Assembly (NCBI RefSeq): GCF_004342915.1
Contig: NZ_SLWL01000017.1
Location: 1 to 64,000, forward strand
Direction of reading: 5' to 3'
Source: Camelimonas lactis
GTDB lineage: Bacteria; Pseudomonadota; Alphaproteobacteria; Rhizobiales; Beijerinckiaceae
DNA length: 64,000 bases
Part shown: positions 8,391-16,473 of the stretch, piece after piece
How positions within the stretch are numbered: position 1 is the first letter of the stretch
Layout: each line of letters begins with the position of its first letter
The notes under the pieces: model-generated
What the model saw: the letters and a program-made list of their open reading frames with translations, nothing else
Databases searched by the model: none
What the model was told of the DNA's origin: nothing
Program-made: the position numbers and the translations under genes

Positions 8391-9151
8391 AAGTCGAACA
8401 GCTTGGCATCCGTTTCGGTGGGGTGGTTGCGCTCGACGGCGTCAGCTTTTCCGTCGCGGAAGGCGAGATTTACGCACTCATCGGCCCCAACGGGGCCGGC
8501 AAGACAACGCTCTTCAACTGTGTCTCTGGCCTCTATGTCCCGACGGGCGGCAGCGTCTTTCTGGACGGGGCGGACATCTCATCCCTGAAGCCGTTCGAAC
8601 GCGCGCGCCGGGGCATGACGCGCACCTTCCAGAACCTGCAGATTTTCGAGCACATGACCGTGGTCGAGAATGTCATGGCCGGGGCCCGCATCCACGAGAA
8701 GGGCGGTATTCTGGCGCATATGCTCGGCTTGCGGTCGGTGAAGGCCCAGAACGCCGCGACCCGCCGGCAGGCGCTGGCGCATCTCGACCAGGTCGGCATC
8801 GCCGATCTGGCGGACCAGATGGCGGGCGCCCAGTCCTATGGCGTCGTCAAGCGGCTGGAAATCGCCCGCGCCCTCGCCACGCAACCGCGCGTGCTGATGC
8901 TCGATGAACCTGTCGCCGGATGCAATGCGACCGAGACCGCCGAGGTGGACGCGGTGATCCGCGACGTCGCCCGCATGGGCGTGACGGTCGTCCTTGTCGA
9001 GCACGACATGCACATGGTCATGGGGCTGGCCGACCGCGTGCACGTGCTCAACCAGGGGCGAACCCTGGCGGTGGGAACGCCGGAGGAAATCCGCCGCAAC
9101 GCGGCTGTCATCGAGGCCTATCTGGGAGTGACGGAGGCTGCCGATGCTTGA
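8384..9151 (+). CDS. livG: ABC transporter ATP-binding protein (LivG family)
   Basis: 255 residues. Walker A GPNGAGKTT is at 34-42 and Walker B at VLMLDEP. The start is GTG 8384, with GGAGGG seven bases upstream inside the livM end; the frame is open further upstream but there it lies in livM. The ABC signature reads QSYGVVKRLEIARAL, whereas most LivG proteins have YGQQ at this place. The loss of the glutamines is odd, though the partner LivF keeps a perfect LSGGQ. It drives uptake with LivF. Confidence 0.9.
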   Translation: MLKVEQLGIRFGGVVALDGVSFSVAEGEIYALIGPNGAGKTTLFNCVSGLYVPTGGSVFLDGADISSLKPFERARRGMTRTFQNLQIFEHMTVVENVMAGARIHEKGGILAHMLGLRSVKAQNAATRRQALAHLDQVGIADLADQMAGAQSYGVVKRLEIARALATQPRVLMLDEPVAGCNATETAEVDAVIRDVARMGVTVVLVEHDMHMVMGLADRVHVLNQGRTLAVGTPEEIRRNAAVIEAYLGVTEAADA

Positions 9152-9842
9152 GATCGGGAAGCTGCGCAGCCGCTACGGCCGCATCGAGGTTCTGCACGAC
9201 GTCTCCCTTGAGGTTGGCCAGGGGGAGATCGTTGCGCTGGTTGGCGCCAATGGCGCGGGAAAGACCACGCTGATGCGGGCGATTTCCGGCATTCAGCCGA
9301 TAACCGCCGGCACGATTACGCTGGCCGGCGTCAAAATCCACAACGATCCGCCGGCCCGGCGCGTCGCGCAGGGGCTGGCGCAGGTCCCGGAAGGGCGGCA
9401 GATATTCGCGCCGCTCCCGGTGGAAGACAATCTCGCGCTCGGCGCCTGGGTGTCCCGGAGCAGGATCGAGAGAAACCGCTCCCGCGTCTACGAGATGTTT
9501 CCGATCCTGGGCGAATTCCGGAAACGCGCGGCCGGCTCCCTTTCCGGTGGGCAGCAGCAAATGCTGGCCATGGGGCGCGCGCTCATGTCCGATCCCCGCG
9601 TCCTTCTGCTCGACGAACCAACCATGGGCCTTGCCCCGCTTCTCGCGAAGCAGGTCATGGAGATCATGCGCACGATCCGCGACGCCGGCACGACGATTCT
9701 GGTTGTCGAACAGAACGTCCAGGCGGTGCTGCGGTCGGCTGACCGCGGCTACGTCATCGATCGCGGCCGGATTGCCATGGCGGGGCCGGCGAAAGACCTG
9801 CTCGCCGATCCCCGGGTGCAGGAAGCGTATCTGGGGGTCTAG
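9144..9842 (+). CDS. livF: ABC transporter ATP-binding protein (LivF family)
   Basis: 232 residues, the second ATPase of the transporter. It has Walker A (GANGAGKTT), a full LSGGQQQML signature and Walker B LLLDEPTMGLAP, typical of LivF. It overlaps livG by 8 bp. The next gene, cofE, begins 1 nt after its stop codon, an unusually close link between a transporter and a cofactor-synthesis gene. Confidence 0.93.
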   Translation: MLEIGKLRSRYGRIEVLHDVSLEVGQGEIVALVGANGAGKTTLMRAISGIQPITAGTITLAGVKIHNDPPARRVAQGLAQVPEGRQIFAPLPVEDNLALGAWVSRSRIERNRSRVYEMFPILGEFRKRAAGSLSGGQQQMLAMGRALMSDPRVLLLDEPTMGLAPLLAKQVMEIMRTIRDAGTTILVVEQNVQAVLRSADRGYVIDRGRIAMAGPAKDLLADPRVQEAYLGV

Positions 9843-9843
9843 G

Positions 9844-10599
9844 ATGGCGAACGTCACCCTCATGCCGTTACCGGATTTTCCCCGCGTCGAGCCGGGGGAC
9901 AGGCTGGACGGCCAAATCCTGGCCGCGGCCGGCGAGGCGGGTCTGCGCGATGGCGACATCGTCGTGCTGGCCCAGAAGATCATCTCCAAATCCGAGGGGC
10001 GCTACCTCCAGCTGCGGGACGTCGTTCCATCGGCCGAAGCCGCGCGGCTGGCCGCCATCGCCCGCAAGGATCCGCGCCTCGTCGAACTGATCCTCGCGGA
10101 AAGCCGCTGCGTCATGCGCGTCGCGCCGGGCGTCATCATCGTGCGGCACAGGCTCGGCTACGTCATGGCGAACGCCGGGATCGACCAGTCCAATCTGGCG
10201 CAAGGCGCGGCGGAACGGGTGCTGCTGTTGCCGGAAGACCCCGACCGGAGCGCGGCGGAGCTGCGGCGAAAGCTGCAGGCCGCGACGGGACGGAGACTGG
10301 CCGTGCTGATCATCGACAGCTTCGGCCGGGCGTGGCGCAACGGCGCCTGCGGGACCACCATCGGGTCTTCCGGGCTTCAGGCGCTTCAGGACCTGCGTGG
10401 CCGCCCGGACCTCTTCGGCCGCCGTCTCGAAACCTCCGAACTGGCCTTTGCCGACGAGATCGCCGCGGCGGCGTCCCTGGTGATGGGACAGGCCGACGAG
10501 GGAAAACCCGTGGTCATCGTCCGCGGCGTCGCGTGGGATGAAAGCGACCAGACCGCCCGCAACCTGGTGCGGCCAACAGCAAGCGATCTTTTCAAATGA
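9844..10599 (+). CDS. cofE: Coenzyme F420-0:L-glutamate ligase
   Basis: Adds glutamates to F420-0 with GTP. Family marks in the 251 residues are AQKIISKSEGR (43-53), VMANAGIDQSN and DSFGRAWRNGACGTTIG. ATG 9844 was chosen because it lies one base after the livF stop; the longer frame runs inside livF. It stops after the ligase domain and lacks the C-terminal nitroreductase-like domain of mycobacterial FbiB, which reduces dehydro-F420-0. Either another protein does that step or the CofC substrate makes it unnecessary. Its stop overlaps the cofD start. Confidence 0.92.
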   Translation: MANVTLMPLPDFPRVEPGDRLDGQILAAAGEAGLRDGDIVVLAQKIISKSEGRYLQLRDVVPSAEAARLAAIARKDPRLVELILAESRCVMRVAPGVIIVRHRLGYVMANAGIDQSNLAQGAAERVLLLPEDPDRSAAELRRKLQAATGRRLAVLIIDSFGRAWRNGACGTTIGSSGLQALQDLRGRPDLFGRRLETSELAFADEIAAAASLVMGQADEGKPVVIVRGVAWDESDQTARNLVRPTASDLFK

Positions 10600-11528
10600 A
10601 ACAGCACTTTATCGCCCTGTGCGGGGGCGTCGGCGGCTCCAGGCTCGCAGATGGACTGGCCAGGCGCCTTGATCCGGACGAGCTGACGCTTGTCGTCAAT
10701 ACGGGCGACGACTTCGACCACCTGGGTTTGCGTATCTGCCCCGATCTCGACACCGTGCTTTACATGCTGGCGGGGCTGGTCAGCGGCGAACGCGGATGGG
10801 GCCGGGAGGACGAAAGCTGGAACGCTCACCAGACGCTCCAGGCCCTCGGGGCGCCGTCATGGTTCCAGCTGGGCGACAGGGACATCGCGCTGCACCTCTA
10901 CAGAAACGCGCTTCTGGCGTCCGGGCGCAACCTGTCACAGGCAATGGCGCGGATCGCGGCCGGGCTGGGCGTCCGTCATGCGCCGGCGCCGGTGACGGAC
11001 GAGGCCACGCCGACGACCATCGTGACGGATGACGGCGACCTGTCGTTTCAGGATTATTTTGTCAAACATCGGGCTGACGTTCATGTCCGCGGCGTCCGCT
11101 ACGGCGGGCAGGCCGGGACGATACTCTCCGCCGGTCTGGAGGCGGCGCTCGCCAGGCCTGAACTGGCCGGAATCATCATCGCGCCGTCCAACCCGTTCCT
11201 CAGCATCGGGCCGATGCTGGCGACCGGCCGGTTGCGCGAGCGGATCGCTGCGCGCAACGTCCCGGTCGCGGTGGTGTCGCCCTATGTCAACGGAGCCGCC
11301 GTCAAGGGGCCTGTTGAACGGCTCCAGCGCGATCTGGGATTGCCGCCGGGCGACGCCGGCGTGCTCCGGCATTACGGCGATCTCGTCGATCTGTTCTTCA
11401 CCGACAGCGACCGGATCGCGGCGCCGGCTGGCGTCCGCGTTGTCGTCGGCGACACGCTCATGCGGGACGCCGCCGACCGGGCGAACCTGGCCTCCCGTAT
11501 CCTCGCCGCCCTGGGAGCGCAGGCATGA
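10596..11528 (+). CDS. cofD: 2-phospho-L-lactate (or analogue) transferase CofD
   Basis: Joins the guanylylated three-carbon acid to Fo, forming F420-0. The 310-residue protein begins with the family's LCGGVGGSRLADGL loop (8-21), followed by VVNTGDDFDHLGLRICPDLDTVLY, which carries the metal- and Fo-binding residues. ATGA overlaps join it to cofE upstream and to the dehydrogenase-like gene downstream. With cofC, fbiC and cofE the synthesis set is complete apart from a possible dehydro-F420 reductase. Confidence 0.93.
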   Translation: MKQHFIALCGGVGGSRLADGLARRLDPDELTLVVNTGDDFDHLGLRICPDLDTVLYMLAGLVSGERGWGREDESWNAHQTLQALGAPSWFQLGDRDIALHLYRNALLASGRNLSQAMARIAAGLGVRHAPAPVTDEATPTTIVTDDGDLSFQDYFVKHRADVHVRGVRYGGQAGTILSAGLEAALARPELAGIIIAPSNPFLSIGPMLATGRLRERIAARNVPVAVVSPYVNGAAVKGPVERLQRDLGLPPGDAGVLRHYGDLVDLFFTDSDRIAAPAGVRVVVGDTLMRDAADRANLASRILAALGAQA

Positions 11529-12460
11529 AAAGCGTCGTTATTGTCGGCGACGACCGGTTCGCGACGCAGCTGTCCGATCTTCTCGTTTGCAGCCTTCCGG
11601 GGCAGCCGCGAATCCAGCGCGTCGCGCCGGATGATCCCGATCTCCCGACCCGGCTGGCCGGCGCCGATTGGGTTATTGAGATGGCGGGGCATGCGCTGGA
11701 GCAAAAGCGGGCTGTCCTGCGGCATTGCGCGCATGGGGCGACGGGGCTAGTGACTTCAGATGCGTCGGTCATCACGCGCCATGAACTGCTTGCCGGCCTG
11801 CCTCCAGACTTTGGCAACCGGTACGCCGTCGCACATTTTTTCTTTCCATTGACCCATTGCCCGCTGGTGGAGCTGGTCGCCGCATCGGAGCCGGACCTGC
11901 GCCTGAAGCCGCTGCTTTCTGACCAGCTGCGTCATACGCTTGAACATCACATGGGACGGACTGTCGTGGAGGTGTCCGACAATCCCGGTTTCATCGCCAA
12001 CCGGCTCGGGCTGTTCCTGATGGCCAGCGGCCTGGCGCTTCTCACCCAAGGCGGCCCCGATCCGGCCGCGATCGACAGGGCGGGGGCCAGGTCGCTCGGG
12101 CTGCCGCGCACGGGGCTCTTCGGCGCGGCCGATCTGATCGGGCATGCGACGCTGAAGCTGCTGCTTCTCGCGCTTTGCGCCCGGCTGTCCCCTGCCGATC
12201 CGCTGCGTCTGGTCGCGCCAGGGGCGGTGGCCCGGCTGGATGACCTCAGGGCGCGCGGACGGGAGCGGTTCATCGACCGCGCCGACATGCGCCAGGACCA
12301 GCGCGCGGCTCCAGGCGGGCCGGACGTCGCCGCGCTCACCGGCAGGCTGCAGGCCGACCGGGACAGCTACATGCGGCTGGTCTGCAGGGAAACGGGCATC
12401 CCGCCGGCCGGGGCGGCCGACATCATGCGCAAGAGCTACGGCTGGGATGTCCCATGGTGA
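11525..12460 (+). CDS. 3-hydroxyacyl-CoA dehydrogenase-like protein with degenerate NAD loop
   Basis: 311 residues. AHFFFPLTHCPLVELV contains H104 and E116, matching the His-Glu catalytic pair of 3-hydroxyacyl-CoA dehydrogenases. NPGFIANRLGLFL (153-165) and a C-terminal GAADLIG match the dimerisation domain. The N-terminal dinucleotide loop, normally GxGxxG, reads VIVGDDRFATQL, so NAD binding may be altered or lost. It resembles the second half of FadB/FadJ, while the crotonase at the other end of the operon resembles the first half. It overlaps cofD by ATGA and converges with the AraC gene, overlapping by 25 bp. Confidence 0.78.
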   Translation: MKSVVIVGDDRFATQLSDLLVCSLPGQPRIQRVAPDDPDLPTRLAGADWVIEMAGHALEQKRAVLRHCAHGATGLVTSDASVITRHELLAGLPPDFGNRYAVAHFFFPLTHCPLVELVAASEPDLRLKPLLSDQLRHTLEHHMGRTVVEVSDNPGFIANRLGLFLMASGLALLTQGGPDPAAIDRAGARSLGLPRTGLFGAADLIGHATLKLLLLALCARLSPADPLRLVAPGAVARLDDLRARGRERFIDRADMRQDQRAAPGGPDVAALTGRLQADRDSYMRLVCRETGIPPAGAADIMRKSYGWDVPW

Positions 12461-13518
12461 CGGGAGGCCTGGTCTCGCTCGCCCTCGCTGAACTGCCCGA
12501 GGACTTCCTTGCGGTAGTTTCTTGGCGTCATGCCTGTCCACTGGATGAACGCCCGGGTGAAGGCGCGTGTTTCCGAATAGCCGAGGCGCTCCGCGATGGC
12601 CGATACGCTTTGTCTGGTTTTAAGCAAACTCCGCAGGGCAAGATCCCTGCGAATTCCTTCAATGACGCGCCGGAAACTCGTTCCCTCCTGCTTGAGGCGC
12701 CGGCGCAAGGTCTGAGCGCTCATGCCATAAGCCCCAGCGAAGTGCTCCAGCTGCGGAAACGACGCTCCCCCGGCGCTGGCGGCGAGGATATCGTTATGCA
12801 ATCGCCTGGAAATACTTTCGACGTTTGCCGGAACGACCATGAAAACCAGCGGCGCCCGATCGAGCATGGCCTTGAGTTCGGCCCGGGTGCGACGGTTCGG
12901 GACGCTGGCCAGGTCTTCGCCGAACACCAGGCGGGTCCTGGATTGCGAGAACCGCTGGACGCCGGGAAACATATAGCGAAGCTCCTCGGCGCGGCCCACC
13001 GGTTTTGGATAGTTGAAATCGACGTATTTCAGCGGGATCGTTCGACCCGCCATCCAGCACACGGCGCGATACCAGATCGAAAGCCAGAATTCGAGAAAAT
13101 AGTTGTTCGGATCGTACTCCGGATGATGGAACGTCACCTCAAGAACGTAAACGCCGCCCGTATCGGAGAAACGCATCTCCATTTCATCGGTGAAGAGGCT
13201 GTAGAACAGCACGCCTTTACGGATCGCCGCCGCAATCGTTTCCTCGTGGATGACAAGGTTGCACATCATCGCAAAGACGCCGGGTTTACACCTTTGCAGC
13301 GTAAAGCCCATGAACTCGTCATCCAGAATCAGCCAGACAAGCTGGACAAGCTCCGCCAGCTTTTCGGACGGGCCGCGCCAGGCGGGATCATGCACGCTGG
13401 CCGCATCCAGACCCACGCGCTGCAGAAAATCGCCGCCATTGAAGCCAAGTCGTTCGGCGCCTCGCAACGTCTCGCGGAAATAGTGGGAGCAGGACGTAGC
13501 CAAATGAAACGCCTCCAT
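12436..13518 (-). CDS. AraC-family transcriptional regulator
   Basis: 360 residues. The N-terminal part resembles the arabinose-binding-like domain of OruR/ArgR-type AraC proteins. The C-terminal 95 residues hold the double helix-turn-helix, with SAIAERLGYSETRAFTRAFIQWTGMTPRNYRK as the second motif. It is divergent from the iron alcohol dehydrogenase gene with 148 bp between them, so it is the natural candidate to control that gene and perhaps the F420/transporter operon. The inducer is unknown. Confidence 0.88.
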   Translation of the reverse strand: MEAFHLATSCSHYFRETLRGAERLGFNGGDFLQRVGLDAASVHDPAWRGPSEKLAELVQLVWLILDDEFMGFTLQRCKPGVFAMMCNLVIHEETIAAAIRKGVLFYSLFTDEMEMRFSDTGGVYVLEVTFHHPEYDPNNYFLEFWLSIWYRAVCWMAGRTIPLKYVDFNYPKPVGRAEELRYMFPGVQRFSQSRTRLVFGEDLASVPNRRTRAELKAMLDRAPLVFMVVPANVESISRRLHNDILAASAGGASFPQLEHFAGAYGMSAQTLRRRLKQEGTSFRRVIEGIRRDLALRSLLKTRQSVSAIAERLGYSETRAFTRAFIQWTGMTPRNYRKEVLGQFSEGERDQASRHHGTSQP

Positions 13519-13606
13519 GGACCCGCCGCGTCATGACGGACGCCGGCGCGGCGGCGCTGCAACTTTTCGCGCCGGCGCCGGGAAGATAATGCGCAAATGT
13601 CAAATG

Positions 13607-13635
13607 ACCACCCGGAATTCAGGAACTCCGGTGGT
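13607..13635. promoter_or_regulatory. Inverted repeat between araC-type gene and alcohol dehydrogenase
   Basis: ACCACCCGGA (13607-13616) pairs with TCCGGTGGT (13627-13635) with one extra base in the left arm. It lies 31 bp before the dehydrogenase start in a divergent intergenic region, a plausible operator for the AraC protein. Confidence 0.4.
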
Positions 13636-13666
13636 TCTACATCTGTTTTGACTGGGGAGAATTGCC

Positions 13667-14821
13667 TTGAAAGCTTTCGATTTCAAGACTGTATCGAATA
13701 TCCATGTCGAATTTGGCGGCGTTGACCGCTTTGGCGAGAGACTGGCCGACTGGTTACCTGCCACGAAGGCGCTGGTGGTCACGGACCATTTTTTGCACCA
13801 GTCCGGCCTGATCGACGGCTTGAAGGCCTCCCTGCGCAGAAGCGGTTATCCAGTCGCCGTTTTTGATTCAGTCGAGGCCGACCCCGCGGAAGAGATCGTG
13901 CGCGCCTGCCGCGATCTGGCGGTGGCGGAACAGGCCGGCGTCATCATCGGCGTCGGCGGCGGCTCATCGATGGATGTGGCCAAGGTCGTCGCGGCGCTGG
14001 CGAAGTCCAGCCAGGAGATCGCCGCCGCCTACGGGATTGGCAACCTGCAAGGCGATCGCCTGCCGTTAATCCAGATTCCCACCACCGCCGGCACGGGGTC
14101 CGAAGTCACCGGCATCTCGATCCTGACCACGGGCGAGAATACCAAAATGGGGATCGTCGCCGACCAGCTTTACGCCGATCGCGTGCTGCTTGACGCCAGG
14201 CTGACGCTTGGGCTGCCAAAGCTCCATACGGCGGCGACTGGCATCGATGCGATGGTGCACGCCATCGAAGCCTACACATCGGTCCACCTGAAAAACCCCA
14301 TTTCGGACATGCTGGCGCGCGAAGCGCTGCGGCTGCTCTCGTCGAACCTGCTGGCGGTGTGCGCGGATGGAAACAACATCGCGGCGCGCGAAGCCATGTT
14401 GCTCGGGGCGATGTTCGCCGGGCAGTCCTTCGCCAATGCGCCGGTCGCGGCGGTGCACGCCCTGGCCTACCCATTGGGCGGCCAGTTCCATATCCCGCAC
14501 GGGCTCTCGAATGCGCTGATGCTGGGACCGGTGCTGGAATTCAATGTGTCCGGGGCTGCGCAGCTTTACGCGGAGCTGGGAGATGTGCTCGGCGTGAGCC
14601 GGAGCGGCCACGCCGATGTGGACGCGCGGGCCTTCATATCCCGGCTGCTTGTCCTGGTGAACGGGTCCGGGGCGCCGCGCCGCCTCCGGGACGTCGGGGT
14701 GCCGGCTGACAGTTTGCCGGCTCTTGCGCGCGACGCCATCAAACAGACCCGTCTGTTGCAGAACAATCCCGTGCGGCTGGACGAGGGCGACATCCTGACA
14801 ATTTACGAGCGCGCCTACTGA
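13667..14821 (+). CDS. Iron-containing alcohol dehydrogenase
   Basis: 384 residues, group III (Fe-dependent) alcohol dehydrogenase. GGGSSMD (97-103) binds the pyrophosphate of NAD(P). D194, H198, H264 and H278 stand at the four metal-ligand positions of the FucO family. The start is a TTG with GGGGAGA six bases upstream; no ATG fits better. It is followed by a succinate-semialdehyde dehydrogenase-like gene. Such pairs often oxidise 4-hydroxybutyrate to succinate, but other short hydroxy-acids or diols are possible, so the substrate is an inference. Confidence 0.88.
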   Translation: MKAFDFKTVSNIHVEFGGVDRFGERLADWLPATKALVVTDHFLHQSGLIDGLKASLRRSGYPVAVFDSVEADPAEEIVRACRDLAVAEQAGVIIGVGGGSSMDVAKVVAALAKSSQEIAAAYGIGNLQGDRLPLIQIPTTAGTGSEVTGISILTTGENTKMGIVADQLYADRVLLDARLTLGLPKLHTAATGIDAMVHAIEAYTSVHLKNPISDMLAREALRLLSSNLLAVCADGNNIAAREAMLLGAMFAGQSFANAPVAAVHALAYPLGGQFHIPHGLSNALMLGPVLEFNVSGAAQLYAELGDVLGVSRSGHADVDARAFISRLLVLVNGSGAPRRLRDVGVPADSLPALARDAIKQTRLLQNNPVRLDEGDILTIYERAY

Positions 14822-14914
14822 TCCCGCTGGCTCCTGTCGCCGGGCCGGCGCGGCTTTGCGCGGGGGCAACAAGGCATATCATGGCTGGCGTCAGTGCGAA
14901 CGAAGGGCAGAAAC

Positions 14915-16372
14915 ATGATTCCTCATCTGAAAGACAATCGCCTGTTCAGGCAGGCGGCGTTGGTCGCGGGAAACTGGGTCGCGCCAGGTCCCGACGCGAT
15001 AGACGTGCGCAACCCGGCGACCGGCGAGATCATCGGCCGCGTGCCGAAGCTTGGCGCGACGGAAGCCCGCGCCGCGATCGAGGCCGCCCAGGCGGCGCAG
15101 GCCGGCTGGGCGGCGCGCACGGCGGCGGAACGGTCACAGATCCTGCGCCGCTGGTTCGATCTGATGGTCGCGAACAAGGAGGACCTGGGCCGCATCCTGA
15201 CCGCCGAACAGGGCAAGCCGCTCAAGGAGGCGATTGGCGAGATCGTTTATGGCGCAAGCTTCATCGAATGGTTCTCGGAGGAGGCGCGGCGCGTGTACGG
15301 GGATGTCATTCCCGGCCATCAACGCGACAAGCGTATCATCGTGCTGAAACAGCCGATCGGCGTGGTTGCGGCGATCACGCCCTGGAATTTCCCCAACGCG
15401 ATGATCACCCGCAAGGCTGGACCGGCCCTGGCGGCTGGGTGCGCCATGGTGCTGAAGCCCGCGTCACAGACGCCGTTCTCGGCCATTGCCCTGGCCGTGC
15501 TGGGGGAGATGGCGGGGCTGCCCGAAGGGCTGTTCAGCGTGTTGACGGGCTCCGCCCAGGCGATCGGCGCCGAAATGACCGGGAACGCCCTGGTGCGCAA
15601 GCTCACATTCACCGGGTCCACCGAGATCGGCGCCGAGCTTTACAGGCAGAGCGCGCCGACCATCAAGAAGCTGGGGCTGGAGCTCGGGGGGAACGCCCCT
15701 TTCATCGTGTTCAACGACGCCGATCTGGACGCTGCGGTCGAAGGAGCGCTGATCGCAAAATTCCGGAACAACGGTCAGACCTGTGTGTGCGCCAATCGCA
15801 TCTATGTCGAAGACGGCGTCTATGAGGCCTTCGCCGGCAAACTTCGCGCTGCCGTCAGCAACCTCAAAACCGGCAATGGCTTCGATGAAGGCGTCGATCT
15901 GGGGCCGCTGATTGACGCGGCGGCGCTCGCCAAGGTCGAGGAGCATGTGGGCGACGCGGTTTCAAAGGGCGCGAAGCTCGAAACGGGGGGCGCGCGCCAC
16001 AAGCTGGGCGGAACATTTTACGAGCCGACTGTTCTTACCGGCGTCACCGAAGACATGCTGGTCGCCCGCGAGGAAACGTTTGGTCCGGTCGCGCCGCTTT
16101 TCCGGTTTGGCGGAGAAGCGGATGTCATCAGGCAGGCCAATGCGACCGAGTTCGGCCTGGCGTCCTATTTCTATGCGCGGGACATCGCGAAGGTGTTCCG
16201 GGTGGCGGAGGCGCTCGAATACGGCATGGTCGGCGTCAATACCGGATTGATCTCGACCGCCGAGGCGCCGTTTGGCGGCGTGAAGCTCTCGGGGCTCGGC
16301 CGCGAGGGGTCCAGGTACGGCATCGAGGAGTTCCTCGAAACAAAATACCTTTGCATCGGCGGCGTCCAGTAG
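14915..16372 (+). CDS. Succinate-semialdehyde dehydrogenase-like aldehyde dehydrogenase
   Basis: 485 residues of the aldehyde dehydrogenase superfamily. The catalytic residues are E256 (LELGGNAPF) and C290 (NNGQTCVCANR); the NAD(P) fold carries ITPWNFPNAMITRK. The CVCA context around the cysteine is that of GabD-type succinate-semialdehyde dehydrogenases. ATG 14915 has GAAGGG seven bases upstream; a GTG at 14894 in the same frame is less likely. It lies 93 bp behind the alcohol dehydrogenase, probably in one transcript. A role in oxidising the aldehyde made by that enzyme is inferred. Confidence 0.87.
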   Translation: MIPHLKDNRLFRQAALVAGNWVAPGPDAIDVRNPATGEIIGRVPKLGATEARAAIEAAQAAQAGWAARTAAERSQILRRWFDLMVANKEDLGRILTAEQGKPLKEAIGEIVYGASFIEWFSEEARRVYGDVIPGHQRDKRIIVLKQPIGVVAAITPWNFPNAMITRKAGPALAAGCAMVLKPASQTPFSAIALAVLGEMAGLPEGLFSVLTGSAQAIGAEMTGNALVRKLTFTGSTEIGAELYRQSAPTIKKLGLELGGNAPFIVFNDADLDAAVEGALIAKFRNNGQTCVCANRIYVEDGVYEAFAGKLRAAVSNLKTGNGFDEGVDLGPLIDAAALAKVEEHVGDAVSKGAKLETGGARHKLGGTFYEPTVLTGVTEDMLVAREETFGPVAPLFRFGGEADVIRQANATEFGLASYFYARDIAKVFRVAEALEYGMVGVNTGLISTAEAPFGGVKLSGLGREGSRYGIEEFLETKYLCIGGVQ

Positions 16373-16386
16373 CTGGCGCCGATCCC

Positions 16387-16430
16387 ACGGGGAGCGCCGC
16401 TGCGGCGTTGGCAGGCGGTGGCGCTCCCGT
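16387..16430. other. Strong stem-loop between convergent genes
   Basis: ACGGGGAGCGCC (16387-16398) pairs with GGCGCTCCCGT (16420-16430) with a single bulged G. It sits in the 101-bp gap between the aldehyde dehydrogenase and dnaE2 3' ends. There is no T-run on either strand, so it may slow RNA decay or help Rho-dependent ends rather than act as a classical terminator. Confidence 0.45.
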
Positions 16431-16473
16431 CCGGGGCCGACTGGGCCCGCCTTGCGGCGGTTCAGCGCAAGCT

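Noticed and set aside
16387-16430. Stem-loop considered as a Rho-independent terminator
   Set aside because: The stem is strong but neither strand has a T-run after it, so it was kept only as a stem-loop.
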